NCBI GenBank assembly: GCA_964544885.1 | Contig: CAZJDX010000006.1 | Span: forward strand, 62,001-126,000 | DNA from: QQVM01 sp964544885 | GTDB taxonomy: Bacteria; Bacteroidota; Bacteroidia; AKYH767-A; 2013-40CM-41-45 | Length of the DNA stretch: 64,000 nt | Direction: 5' to 3' | Shown: piece after piece, positions 54,775 through 62,586 of the stretch | Position numbering within the stretch: position 1 is the first letter of the stretch | Layout: each line of letters opens with the position of its first letter | Notes under the pieces: model-generated | What the model was told of the DNA's origin: nothing | Seen by the model: only the letters and a program-made list of their open reading frames with translations | Databases searched by the model: none | Position numbers and translations under genes: made by a program

Positions 54775-56466
54775 TTATCTATCCATTCCACTTGCATGTC
54801 CGGCTCCGGTGGAACCGAGGATACCTGCGTAAAGCACGCTGTCGCTGAGAATCTCTATCGCCTTTTCCAATTCCCGGTCTTTCTTCAGGGAAGCCCGGAC
54901 TCGCCCTTTTTGATAGTAATACCTTGAGACAATTTCCTCCTCCAGGATTTGTTTGATTTCCGCTTTATTATTCTGTACATCCAGCTGTTTGTTATGCACC
55001 ATTTTGGATTTCAACGCTTCGTACTCGTTCTTAATTTCAGGGAAATATTTTTCCTCCTCAGCTTTTTTCTTCAGTTCTTCAAGTTTTATTTCGCTTCCGG
55101 TAACATAGTCATATTCCTTATCTGAAATATAATTGACGAAATCGTTGAAATCATTGTCATCAATGTTGAAGGATTCAGGCGCGGCAATACTTAAATTTTT
55201 CCTGTGGTATTCTGTGGCAAAATCGAAAACAAGATTTTTGTTCAGAAGACTTTTACTGATCTCACTGTATTTCGGGTTCTGGAATAGTATATCAGGGAGA
55301 ATGCCACCACCGTCGTAAACGGTCCTGCCGGACTTTGTCTTAAAAGGACGCATCAGCGAATCGGGAATTTTCCCGACACTACCGTCTTCATTTCGGTTGC
55401 TATAGTCAAGGGCCTGTATGCATCGGCCGCTTGGTATATAATATTTTGCTGTTGTTATCTTAAGCTGCGTGTTATAACTCAGGGGCCGGCTGGTCTGTAC
55501 CAATCCCTTTCCGAATGTTCTTGTTCCGATGATTACCGCACGGTCAAGGTCTTGCAGGGAACCCGACACGATTTCTGATGCAGAAGCGGAAGAACTGTTA
55601 ACCAGAACAGCAAGCGGAACATGAATGTCAACAGGTGCATTAATCGCCTTATAGGTTTTGTCCTGTTCCTTCATTTTACCCTTTGTACTCACTACGTCCT
55701 GACCCTTTTCAATAAACAGGTTAGAAATATTGACTGCTTCGTACAAAAGACCTCCCGGATTTCCCCTTAAGTCCAGGATGACACCCTTAATACTTCCTTT
55801 TTCCCTCAGCTCTTTTAAAGCTTCCGATACCTCCCTTCCGGCATTTTCGGTGAAATGACTGATTTTAATATAGGCAATCGAGTTTTTCAGCAACGTATGA
55901 AAGGAGACATTTTTTACTTTGATCTCTTCCCGTTCGAGCAGGAATTCCATGTTCTCCTTCTCGCCATCCCTTCGCACGAGGATTCTTACCTGGGTTTTTG
56001 GAGAGCCTTTTAAGGCACGACTGACTTCATCAGTTTTCTTTCCATGCATTGATTTTCCGTCAACCTCCAGAATCAGGTCTCCGGCTCTGAGCCCTGATTT
56101 CTGCGCCGGATAACCTTCGTAGGGATCGCTGATCACGATGGAATTGTTCTTGCTTTTTATCACTGCCCCGATACCTCCATACTGTCCGGTGGTCATAAAA
56201 CGAAAATCTCCCATCTCTGATTCGGGGATAAAACTTGTATACGGATCCAACGATTCGAGCATGGCATCCATTCCTGTCTTCATGAGTTTACCCGGATCGG
56301 TTGTGTCCACATAATACATGTTCACTTCACGGTATAGTGAACTGAAAATGTCCAGGTTTTTGGAGATCTCAAAATATATGTCGGAAAAACTGTACGCAGT
56401 ATAAGACGCGATCAGCGTCATGACAATTATTATCCTTAGTTTGAATTTGCGAAAGAAGATCTTCAT
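54775..56466 (-). CDS. S41-family C-terminal processing peptidase (second copy)
   Basis: About 563 aa from the ATG at 56466 (MKIFFRKFKL). The longer frame from 56505 would overlap yidD. It has an N-terminal transmembrane segment, a PDZ domain (GLRAGDLILEVDGKSM), LDLRGNPGGLL, NSSSASASEIVSGSL (catalytic Ser) and TFGKGLVQTSRPL (Lys). It is related to but clearly distinct from the copy at 33134-34768. The gene follows yidD by 16 bp. Confidence 0.92.
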   Translation of the reverse strand: MKIFFRKFKLRIIIVMTLIASYTAYSFSDIYFEISKNLDIFSSLYREVNMYYVDTTDPGKLMKTGMDAMLESLDPYTSFIPESEMGDFRFMTTGQYGGIGAVIKSKNNSIVISDPYEGYPAQKSGLRAGDLILEVDGKSMHGKKTDEVSRALKGSPKTQVRILVRRDGEKENMEFLLEREEIKVKNVSFHTLLKNSIAYIKISHFTENAGREVSEALKELREKGSIKGVILDLRGNPGGLLYEAVNISNLFIEKGQDVVSTKGKMKEQDKTYKAINAPVDIHVPLAVLVNSSSASASEIVSGSLQDLDRAVIIGTRTFGKGLVQTSRPLSYNTQLKITTAKYYIPSGRCIQALDYSNRNEDGSVGKIPDSLMRPFKTKSGRTVYDGGGILPDILFQNPKYSEISKSLLNKNLVFDFATEYHRKNLSIAAPESFNIDDNDFNDFVNYISDKEYDYVTGSEIKLEELKKKAEEEKYFPEIKNEYEALKSKMVHNKQLDVQNNKAEIKQILEEEIVSRYYYQKGRVRASLKKDRELEKAIEILSDSVLYAGILGSTGAGHASGMDR

Positions 56467-56482
56467 TTGCAGTGTGGAAGGT

Positions 56483-56716
56483 TCAGGGGAGAGGATCGTA
56501 GCCATGTCCGCCCCAGGGATGACATCGCAACAATCTTTTAATGGTAAGATAAAGTCCTTTCAAAGGCCCGTATTTATTAATGGCTTCGATGCCATATTGA
56601 GAACAAGTCGGAGTAAAACGGCAAGATGACCGAAAGTAGGGGGAAATGGCTCCCTGATAAAACCTGATCAGGCCAATGAGTAGCCGTTTGAAAATGTTCT
56701 TAAAAAACTTTAACAA
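56483..56716 (-). CDS. yidD: YidD, membrane protein insertion efficiency factor
   Basis: 77 aa. SSCRFTPTCSQYGIEAI with two conserved cysteines and LLRCHPWGGHGYDPLP are family-defining. It assists YidC-dependent insertion. It starts 17 bp inside rnpA, the classical rnpA-yidD order. Confidence 0.94.
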   Translation of the reverse strand: MLKFFKNIFKRLLIGLIRFYQGAISPYFRSSCRFTPTCSQYGIEAINKYGPLKGLYLTIKRLLRCHPWGGHGYDPLP

Positions 56717-57101
56717 GACGTTTTAATATCAGGGTTAATTTTCTTTCCGCTTCAGCATACAAAGGCATGGATTTACCGCTGTAGATCAGAAGAAGAGCCA
56801 GTTGCTTTTCTTTCTCCTTGAGTAACGGATAGATAGACGCTTTATTTTTCCGGTACACCTCACGCATCATTCTCTTTATACGGTTTCTGTCTACTGCTGA
56901 ACTGAATAGTTTTTTGGGTACCGCGAATCCCACCTGGACAGGAAATTTACTGTCGAGTATTTCAACTCTCCAGATAAGACGGAATGGTGGCTCGATCACT
57001 GACTTGCCATCCATCATTAAACGCTCGAAGATCTTCCTGCTGGTGAGTCGCTCTGCTTTGCGGAAAGTCTGCGTTCGGAACTGTTCTGGTGCGGCAGACA
57101 T
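56700..57101 (-). CDS. rnpA: ribonuclease P protein component
   Basis: 133 aa. The basic RNA-binding motif RNRIKRMMREVYRKNK (about 75-90) and the N-terminal AERLTSRKIFERLM are the RnpA signatures. It helps the RNase P RNA cleave tRNA 5' leaders. No rpmH or rnpB gene is visible here; hemD is the upstream neighbour (11-bp gap), as usual in Bacteroidota. It overlaps yidD by 17 bp. Confidence 0.93.
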   Translation of the reverse strand: MSAAPEQFRTQTFRKAERLTSRKIFERLMMDGKSVIEPPFRLIWRVEILDSKFPVQVGFAVPKKLFSSAVDRNRIKRMMREVYRKNKASIYPLLKEKEKQLALLLIYSGKSMPLYAEAERKLTLILKRLVKVF

Positions 57102-57112
57102 ATGAAGGGTAT

Positions 57113-57862
57113 TTATTTGTTCGCCTTTTTAATATACTGTTCCAAGGCCATGGTCATAGAGGGCGCGGAAGGAACAGGAGCCTGTATGTCAAGCTTTAGT
57201 CCTGCATCCAGGACGGATTGAGCAGTGGTGGGACCGAATGCGGCAATGCGGGTATTGTTCTGTTTGAATTTTGGAAAATTTTTAAAAAGGGAGGTAATAC
57301 CGGATGGACTGAAAAATACAAGTACGTCGTAGTTCACATTTGCCAGGTCTGACAAGTCGCTTGCCACTGTCTTATAGATAATAGCCTTGTCGTAGTCGAT
57401 ACCGTTCTCGTCGAGCGTCTCAAATATTTCCTGTTTATGAATATCCGTGCAGGGAACAAGAAACTTTTCTTTTTTATGTTTCTTGATCAGGTCCATCAGA
57501 TCATTGATGGTTTGTTTTCCGAAAAAGATTTTTCTTTTCCGGTAGACGACAAATTTCTGAAGGTAATAGGCGGTGGATTCCGATATGCAGAAGTATTTCA
57601 TGCTCTCGGGTACACTTATCCTCATTTCGTTGCAGATCCGGAAAAAATGATCCGCCGCCATCCTGCTGGTCAGAATGATCGCGGTATGTTCCGCTATGTT
57701 CACCCTGTCCTTACGGAAGTCGTTGGCAGATATAGGCTCTACTTGGATAAAAGGTCGAAAGTCTATTTTGACCCCGAATTTCTTAGCAAGGTCATAATAA
57801 GGGGACTTGTCGGTTTCAGGTTTTGGCTGTGTTACAAGGATACTTTTAACTTTCAAACTCAT
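57113..57862 (-). CDS. hemD: uroporphyrinogen-III synthase
   Basis: 249 aa. The family is weakly conserved; the evidence is the two-domain alpha/beta pattern: ILVTQPKPE at the start, AIILTSRMAADHFF, then YDVLVFFSPSGITSLF and IAAFGPTTAQSVLDAGL near the end. It closes the tetrapyrrole ring of hydroxymethylbilane. The context DUF4271-hemD-rnpA is the standard Bacteroidota one. Confidence 0.87.
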   Translation of the reverse strand: MSLKVKSILVTQPKPETDKSPYYDLAKKFGVKIDFRPFIQVEPISANDFRKDRVNIAEHTAIILTSRMAADHFFRICNEMRISVPESMKYFCISESTAYYLQKFVVYRKRKIFFGKQTINDLMDLIKKHKKEKFLVPCTDIHKQEIFETLDENGIDYDKAIIYKTVASDLSDLANVNYDVLVFFSPSGITSLFKNFPKFKQNNTRIAAFGPTTAQSVLDAGLKLDIQAPVPSAPSMTMALEQYIKKANK

Positions 57863-57908
57863 ACAAGAATGACTCTTTCTGGAACTAAAATATCAGTATC
57901 ACAGCCCT

Positions 57909-58814
57909 CTATGGATTGATAATTCTAATCAAAACCAGCAAAGGGGCGATTTCAAGGGTGCAAAGATACAAAAATATATAAAGCGGAGACGTGCCGGGGA
58001 CAGACAAGCCGCTGAGCAAGCCCCGGAAAAGCCGGTACAAAAAAGCAAAAGCGATCAGCCAGAGGCAAAGCCTTGCCAGAAACACAGGATCAAGAAAAGG
58101 ATTGAAGGCCATCAAGGCCGTAATAGGTGCCAATACCAGTCCCAGTACATTGTTTATCAGGAAAATATTGAAAATATAGGTTGCCATTTCCCTGTCCAGA
58201 TCAAATAACCACCCGGTAATTTTCAAAATCAGGAATTTCAAGGTATAGGCTGCAGAGACCAGGACGAAGAAGAATAAGAATCGGTTAAATCCATCACCTA
58301 TTCCACCCAGCGACCAGCCAGTTTGAATACTGACCAGATAAAGAAACAATGCCGCAACAATATTGAAGGTGAGAGCAAGTATGATTGACGCGCTTTGAAC
58401 CATAATGTTCTCATCACGTACGATTTGGTTGGTAAGATTGGTGTTAAGAAAGGCCTGGATAAGCTGGCTGAAGAATTTATTATAGAATATCCTTAACCAG
58501 GTGTACAATACGAGAACCAGGAGGATCACAGGGAAAAACCAAGTATGGTATTGGTTTGCTTTTTCTATCGGTTCAGGATGAACAGGTACTAATTCGTGAC
58601 TTGAAAAAAGATCCAGGTAGCCTTTTCCGGAACTGCTGTTAGCTGTCATGAACTTGTCTGTGATCAGCGCTTCAAAGTTCCCGAGATACGAAGGTTGTTC
58701 CAGGGTAGTTAATCCGGCATCTCCGGCATTCCTGTATGGGGGCCTGAGTGAGTCTGTCTGAAGGGTGACAGAGCGATATCCCTGTATGGGGTATTCTAAG
58801 GTACTGTCCTGCAT
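57909..58814 (-). CDS. DUF4271 membrane protein
   Basis: 301 aa. A ~90-residue N-terminal soluble part is followed by about six or seven membrane helices (92-298). Its place just before hemD and rnpA is typical of the Bacteroidota-specific DUF4271 family. Function unknown; a link with heme or membrane-protein maturation is guessed from neighbours only. Confidence 0.83.
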   Translation of the reverse strand: MQDSTLEYPIQGYRSVTLQTDSLRPPYRNAGDAGLTTLEQPSYLGNFEALITDKFMTANSSSGKGYLDLFSSHELVPVHPEPIEKANQYHTWFFPVILLVLVLYTWLRIFYNKFFSQLIQAFLNTNLTNQIVRDENIMVQSASIILALTFNIVAALFLYLVSIQTGWSLGGIGDGFNRFLFFFVLVSAAYTLKFLILKITGWLFDLDREMATYIFNIFLINNVLGLVLAPITALMAFNPFLDPVFLARLCLWLIAFAFLYRLFRGLLSGLSVPGTSPLYIFLYLCTLEIAPLLVLIRIINP

Positions 58815-58857
58815 ATTGATTCACCCTATGGCTGATGCATTCCCTCTGTTCTGCGGA

Positions 58858-59772
58858 TCAGGATTTTCCGAACTGAAACATTCGTGAGACAATGAAACTG
58901 AACTTTATTCCGCCTTTTGACCAGTCGTCCAGGGTGTTGACAAGAAAGTCGTTCTCAACTATTCCTGAAGCATTCGTAAACATTATACTGAATACATGGC
59001 CGCCGGTTTCAATTTCCACACCGATGCCCATTGGATCAAAGTATTCAAATCCGGGCATCGTGGGTCTGAATGAGTGAAAATAATCCGCGATCAGCGACGT
59101 GCTTTGTGTTATCTTAAGACGGAATCCTGCGCCGAGACTGAAAACATCATTATTATCTCCCGCTTCAACAAAATTCCGGTGCAGGAAAGAAGGGATCAGC
59201 ACCATTGAAAATTTCCCTGAAAACTTTCTGACAATGATTGCTTCAGCATTATATGTCAGGCGATGCAGATCTTTCTCAACCAGTTCGGCCGACCTCGCTG
59301 AAAAGGTGGCATTTCCAAAAAAGGAAACACTCACTGGAATTTTATCATCGCTTGTCTGTTGAAGTATTTTATACTTGACAAGACCTTCAAAATTCTCATG
59401 CCGCTTCGACCTGCTGAAACCTGCCATCAATCTGTCGGTGATACCATAGTGCAGGGCGATTTTTATATCCTGACTCTGGTCGAAGCCATAAAGATTGTGA
59501 AAACCACCACCGCTTTTTTTTCCTATGTTTCCAAACAGGTGGTTGATCCTTACGTCAAGGTTATTTTTCTTGACCGTTTCATTTGTCTGAACATTGATGA
59601 TCTTATCACCTTTAAAGGAAGCCTGCACGAATTCCCTTGAGCCGTTTACAGACTCTTCCTCCAGTTTGCTGAAAAGGTCTTCCTGTGCATGGCTGGTCAG
59701 CGTAATAGCTGCTAAAACTGTGACAATGATCATCAGCCGTGTTACCGGCAGTCTTCTTTTTCTTGCTTTCAT
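58858..59772 (-). CDS. DUF5777-type outer-membrane beta-barrel
   Basis: 304 aa with signal peptide (cleavage near TSHAQE). RINHLFGNIGKKSGGGFHNLYGFDQS and the alternating aromatic strands, with the end KFSFIVSRMFQFGKS, indicate an outer-membrane barrel of the DUF5777 type. It follows the YceI gene by 15 bp and a cytochrome-like gene, a group known from related genomes; the substrate or function is unknown. Confidence 0.8.
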   Translation of the reverse strand: MKARKRRLPVTRLMIIVTVLAAITLTSHAQEDLFSKLEEESVNGSREFVQASFKGDKIINVQTNETVKKNNLDVRINHLFGNIGKKSGGGFHNLYGFDQSQDIKIALHYGITDRLMAGFSRSKRHENFEGLVKYKILQQTSDDKIPVSVSFFGNATFSARSAELVEKDLHRLTYNAEAIIVRKFSGKFSMVLIPSFLHRNFVEAGDNNDVFSLGAGFRLKITQSTSLIADYFHSFRPTMPGFEYFDPMGIGVEIETGGHVFSIMFTNASGIVENDFLVNTLDDWSKGGIKFSFIVSRMFQFGKS

Positions 59773-59787
59773 TTTATAATGCGATGG

Positions 59788-60336
59788 TTATTTTTTTTGA
59801 AAGGGTTCAAAATTAGATTGCAGTGTGACTCTGACCGTATCGGCAATGTTCTCAAAGAGCAGTTTTGGAATCGTAATCCCGTACTCTGCAACAGCAATGT
59901 CAAATTCACTGGACAGACTAATCCTGTTACCATCTACGGTGATGACTCCGCTTTCAGTGATCTCCTTGTCAACGCCATGAAGATTAAGTATTCCTTTGGC
60001 TGATACATGATAAGTACCCGGTACAGACCAGGAAACAGAGTCGATGATGGAACACTTAAATGTAGCCTTCGGGAACTTATCACTTTCCATGTATTTTTCA
60101 TTGAAGTGTTCCTGCATCAGTTCTTTTTCAAATTTGAATCCCCTTATTGGAACAATAAAGACCACCTCATTTGTAAGGGTATTGAGCATGGCATTTACGC
60201 CATGGTGGACTGCCTCAATGTTTTCAAGTCTTGCTTCCGAGAAAAAGCTGACTTTTCCGGCTTTGTCGATAAATATGTTTTGCCCTTTTACATGGGCAGA
60301 AGTCAGTAATACTATCAGGAGTATAATTTTATTCAT
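59788..60336 (-). CDS. YceI-family periplasmic lipid-binding protein
   Basis: 182 aa with a signal peptide (cleavage near VKGQN). YceI is a lipocalin-like beta-barrel that binds isoprenoid-type lipids: the sequence has FIDKAGKVSFFSEARLENIEA, FEKELMQEHFNEKYMESDKFP and FKCSIIDS, and ends in NFEPFQKK. Placed 6 bp after the cytochrome-like gene and 15 bp before the DUF5777 barrel. Confidence 0.9.
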   Translation of the reverse strand: MNKIILLIVLLTSAHVKGQNIFIDKAGKVSFFSEARLENIEAVHHGVNAMLNTLTNEVVFIVPIRGFKFEKELMQEHFNEKYMESDKFPKATFKCSIIDSVSWSVPGTYHVSAKGILNLHGVDKEITESGVITVDGNRISLSSEFDIAVAEYGITIPKLLFENIADTVRVTLQSNFEPFQKK

Positions 60337-60342
60337 AGGAGA

Positions 60343-60708
60343 TTAATTATCCGGATATCCCTGCATTACCCAACTAACCAGTTTGTATTTTTCACATGGA
60401 TTCATGTTTATGTCAGGTGGCATGTGAAGAGGGTCATCGACTGGCAAAAAAAGTCTTTGAACAAAGCGGCCTGTTCTTATCCTGTCTGCCACGACAGCGT
60501 AGCTTGTGAGGTCATAACTTCCTTCTCCTCCCGCGGCATGACATGCGGGCAAATTGCAATTCACCTGAAGAATCGGTGCTATGTGGGTAGTATAACTGAA
60601 TAATACGCTATCGCATCCTTCAGGTCTTGAATAGACTGTATGGCCTGAATCTTTTGTGCAGGAATATAAAAAAACGATAAGAAGCAAAAAATACAGGATT
60701 GCCTTCAT
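60343..60708 (-). CDS. cytochrome c-like lipoprotein with CX4CH motif
   Basis: About 121 aa from the ATG at 60708 (MKAILYF). An upstream in-frame ATG at 60726 lies above the promoter -7 box and is rejected. The lipobox LYSC (about 13-16) predicts a lipoprotein. APILQVNCNLPACHAAGG gives a heme site CX4CH in place of CX2CH, and MPPD (about residue 92) supplies a possible methionine ligand. Such cytochromes are common in Bacteroidota lipoproteins. It leads a unit with YceI and DUF5777. Confidence 0.72.
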   Translation of the reverse strand: MKAILYFLLLIVFLYSCTKDSGHTVYSRPEGCDSVLFSYTTHIAPILQVNCNLPACHAAGGEGSYDLTSYAVVADRIRTGRFVQRLFLPVDDPLHMPPDINMNPCEKYKLVSWVMQGYPDN

Positions 60709-60714
60709 GATACA

Positions 60715-60746
60715 CAAATATAGCAAGATGAATCCCTGTTCCTAAA
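60715..60746 (-). promoter_or_regulatory. promoter abutting the cytochrome-like gene
   Basis: The minus strand has TTTA (60743-60746), 20 bp, then TATATTTG (60715-60722), with the ATG at 60708 only 6 bp beyond. A leaderless transcript is predicted and the ATG at 60726 is excluded as the start. Confidence 0.55.
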
Positions 60747-61182
60747 GAAATTTCAATGTCAGATTAGAATTATGAAGAAGATGATATTCTGCTGCCTTTA
60801 AATCCGGCTTCAAGCTGAAATTGATTTTCAGGCACCCTTGATAAGCTGCTCAAAAACTACACTATGATCAGAAGCCATCTCAAAACAGGCTTTAAAGTTT
60901 TTTCAAGTATTTTTTCTTTAGACGAGGTGCAATCGAAGGCCATACTCAGAGAGGGTCTGGTCAAGAAGTGAAACGCAGAATAAAGGAAAAAGACGCTGAA
61001 AAAGTCAAAGGATATTGGTGAGATGGCTTCTGGTTGGGAAAGTAAAATTACCCGAAATTTTCAGGCCTTACCTTGCAGATCTGGTGCTTATTGAAATTTG
61101 ACTGTTCTTTCATCCCGCTGAAGATGAAAAAAAGCTCTCTGAGCGCATCACTTCAAGGATTCATATCTATTTGCACGCATGA
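60727..61182. other. 456-bp non-coding region with possible gene remnant
   Basis: No complete gene. On the plus strand 60923-61021 an open stretch of about 32 codons, rich in Lys, Arg and Glu and without an ATG, ends at a TGA; it may be a decayed gene tail. A weak minus-strand hairpin with seven T residues (around 61127-61144) may terminate the anti-sigma unit. No repeat pairs or mobile-element ends are seen. Confidence 0.4.
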
Positions 61183-61989
61183 CTACTTTCCGTCTGTTGA
61201 AACAAGAATGATTTGTTCCATATCAGGAACACTGTCAACTTCATTCGTTTCCAGACAAACAAACCACTCGCTCGCGTTCTTGATTGTGTTCAGTCGTTGT
61301 GCACCACTGAATTCATAGACATCGAATCGACCGGCATTTTCGGGCCTTCCTTCAACCACAGCCCATAGGGCATAATGTGTTTCAGCAGGGGCCTGGGGAA
61401 GTTCCAAAACATCAATATAGATATCCTCAGATTCCTTATTTCTATAGAGCCTGGCCTGATGCCTGAGATTGCTGTCAGGCGAGTGGAGATGGATGATTTC
61501 AGTATTGGGATCTCGAATAACAAGAAGATCGTACAGTGTTTTATCAAAACCTTCTTTCAGGATATTGTAATTCTGGGCAAGTTGGTTTTTCTGATTTAAC
61601 ATGTCGCTGAACCGTTCTTCCGACTCTTCCCAGCGACTGAAAAAAAACCAGGAGGCGAAGGTACTTATTGCAAGGGCGGCAAGACTGGCAGCGATTAGGT
61701 ATTTATAGGTCAGCGAATGATTTTTCTCCTGATTCAAAGGAGAAGCCTTTTTTTTGGAAACCGGCTCTCCGCCTGTTGTATCGATCATCTGCCGGCGCAG
61801 AGAAGGAGGCGGATTGACGGCGTAAAGCCTGGCAAAATCTTCCAGGACCGATTGTACCTGGATCAATTCCTTCGATAGTTCCGGGTACATCAGTAGCTTT
61901 TGTTCAAACTCCGTCCTTTCACTGTCGGATAATGATCCGAGTGCATACATTTCAACAATGCCAGATTCTATGTATTCTTTCAGACTCAT
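61183..61989 (-). CDS. anti-sigma factor (RskA/zinc-less type)
   Basis: 268 aa. The N-terminal cytoplasmic part (YIESGIVEMYALGSLSDSERTEFEQKL) is the anti-sigma fold, one transmembrane helix lies at about 95-113, and the C-terminal periplasmic domain (TEIIHLHSPDSN and AETHYALWAVVEG) is RskA-like. No HxxxCxxC zinc motif is present. It starts with a 1-bp overlap with the sigma factor stop (TAATG). It should hold the sigma factor until a signal is received from the periplasm. Confidence 0.88.
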   Translation of the reverse strand: MSLKEYIESGIVEMYALGSLSDSERTEFEQKLLMYPELSKELIQVQSVLEDFARLYAVNPPPSLRRQMIDTTGGEPVSKKKASPLNQEKNHSLTYKYLIAASLAALAISTFASWFFFSRWEESEERFSDMLNQKNQLAQNYNILKEGFDKTLYDLLVIRDPNTEIIHLHSPDSNLRHQARLYRNKESEDIYIDVLELPQAPAETHYALWAVVEGRPENAGRFDVYEFSGAQRLNTIKNASEWFVCLETNEVDSVPDMEQIILVSTDGK

Positions 61990-62561
61990 TACCGGTTTTT
62001 AAAACCTGACTCATTGCGAAGCATACGGAGAGTCGTTCGCAAACGGTTTTTAACCGTGCCCAGCGGCAGGTTAAGTTTCAAAGATATTTCCGAAGGACTC
62101 AGTCCGGAGTAAAATAACTGATGGAAGATCTGTAAATGTTCCTTGTCTAATTCCTTCAGTTTTGACGAGAACTGATTACTGCCCGATCCGTTTTCAACTA
62201 AAGCGGAAGGTATTTCATCGGGATTCCGGATTACGGGACTGTGCAATTGTAGATCCCGCAATTTTTCGAATGACATGCGTCTTGCAATATTGATCAACCA
62301 TGCACCTAAACGGTCTTTGACCGGATTGTATTGTGAAGCGTGTTGCCAAATTTTAACGTAACAATCTATCAGCAGCTCATTTGCCAGTTGTTCCCGGCCT
62401 GTGATACGGAAAATGATACCATAAAGGATGGATGAATAATTATCATACAGGTATTCGAGGCCTGCCGCATCTTTTTTTAAAAGCAACGGTATGACTTCGT
62501 CTTCAGATATGTGTTTATGGGAATTCAAAACCGAAAATGGGTGAATTGGTACAAGCTGCAA
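61989..62561 (-). CDS. ECF-type RNA polymerase sigma factor
   Basis: 190 aa. Region 2: LLIDCYVKIWQHASQYNP and AWLINIARRMSFEKLRD. Region 4: LFYSGLSPSEISLKLNLPLG followed by TVKNRLRTTLRMLR. This is the class with RskA-type anti-sigma factors. The anti-sigma gene follows directly. The targets are unknown, and no shared promoter motif is visible upstream of it. Confidence 0.92.
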   Translation of the reverse strand: MQLVPIHPFSVLNSHKHISEDEVIPLLLKKDAAGLEYLYDNYSSILYGIIFRITGREQLANELLIDCYVKIWQHASQYNPVKDRLGAWLINIARRMSFEKLRDLQLHSPVIRNPDEIPSALVENGSGSNQFSSKLKELDKEHLQIFHQLFYSGLSPSEISLKLNLPLGTVKNRLRTTLRMLRNESGFKNR

Positions 62562-62586
62562 AGAAACGAAAATACAGAGATTTTTT

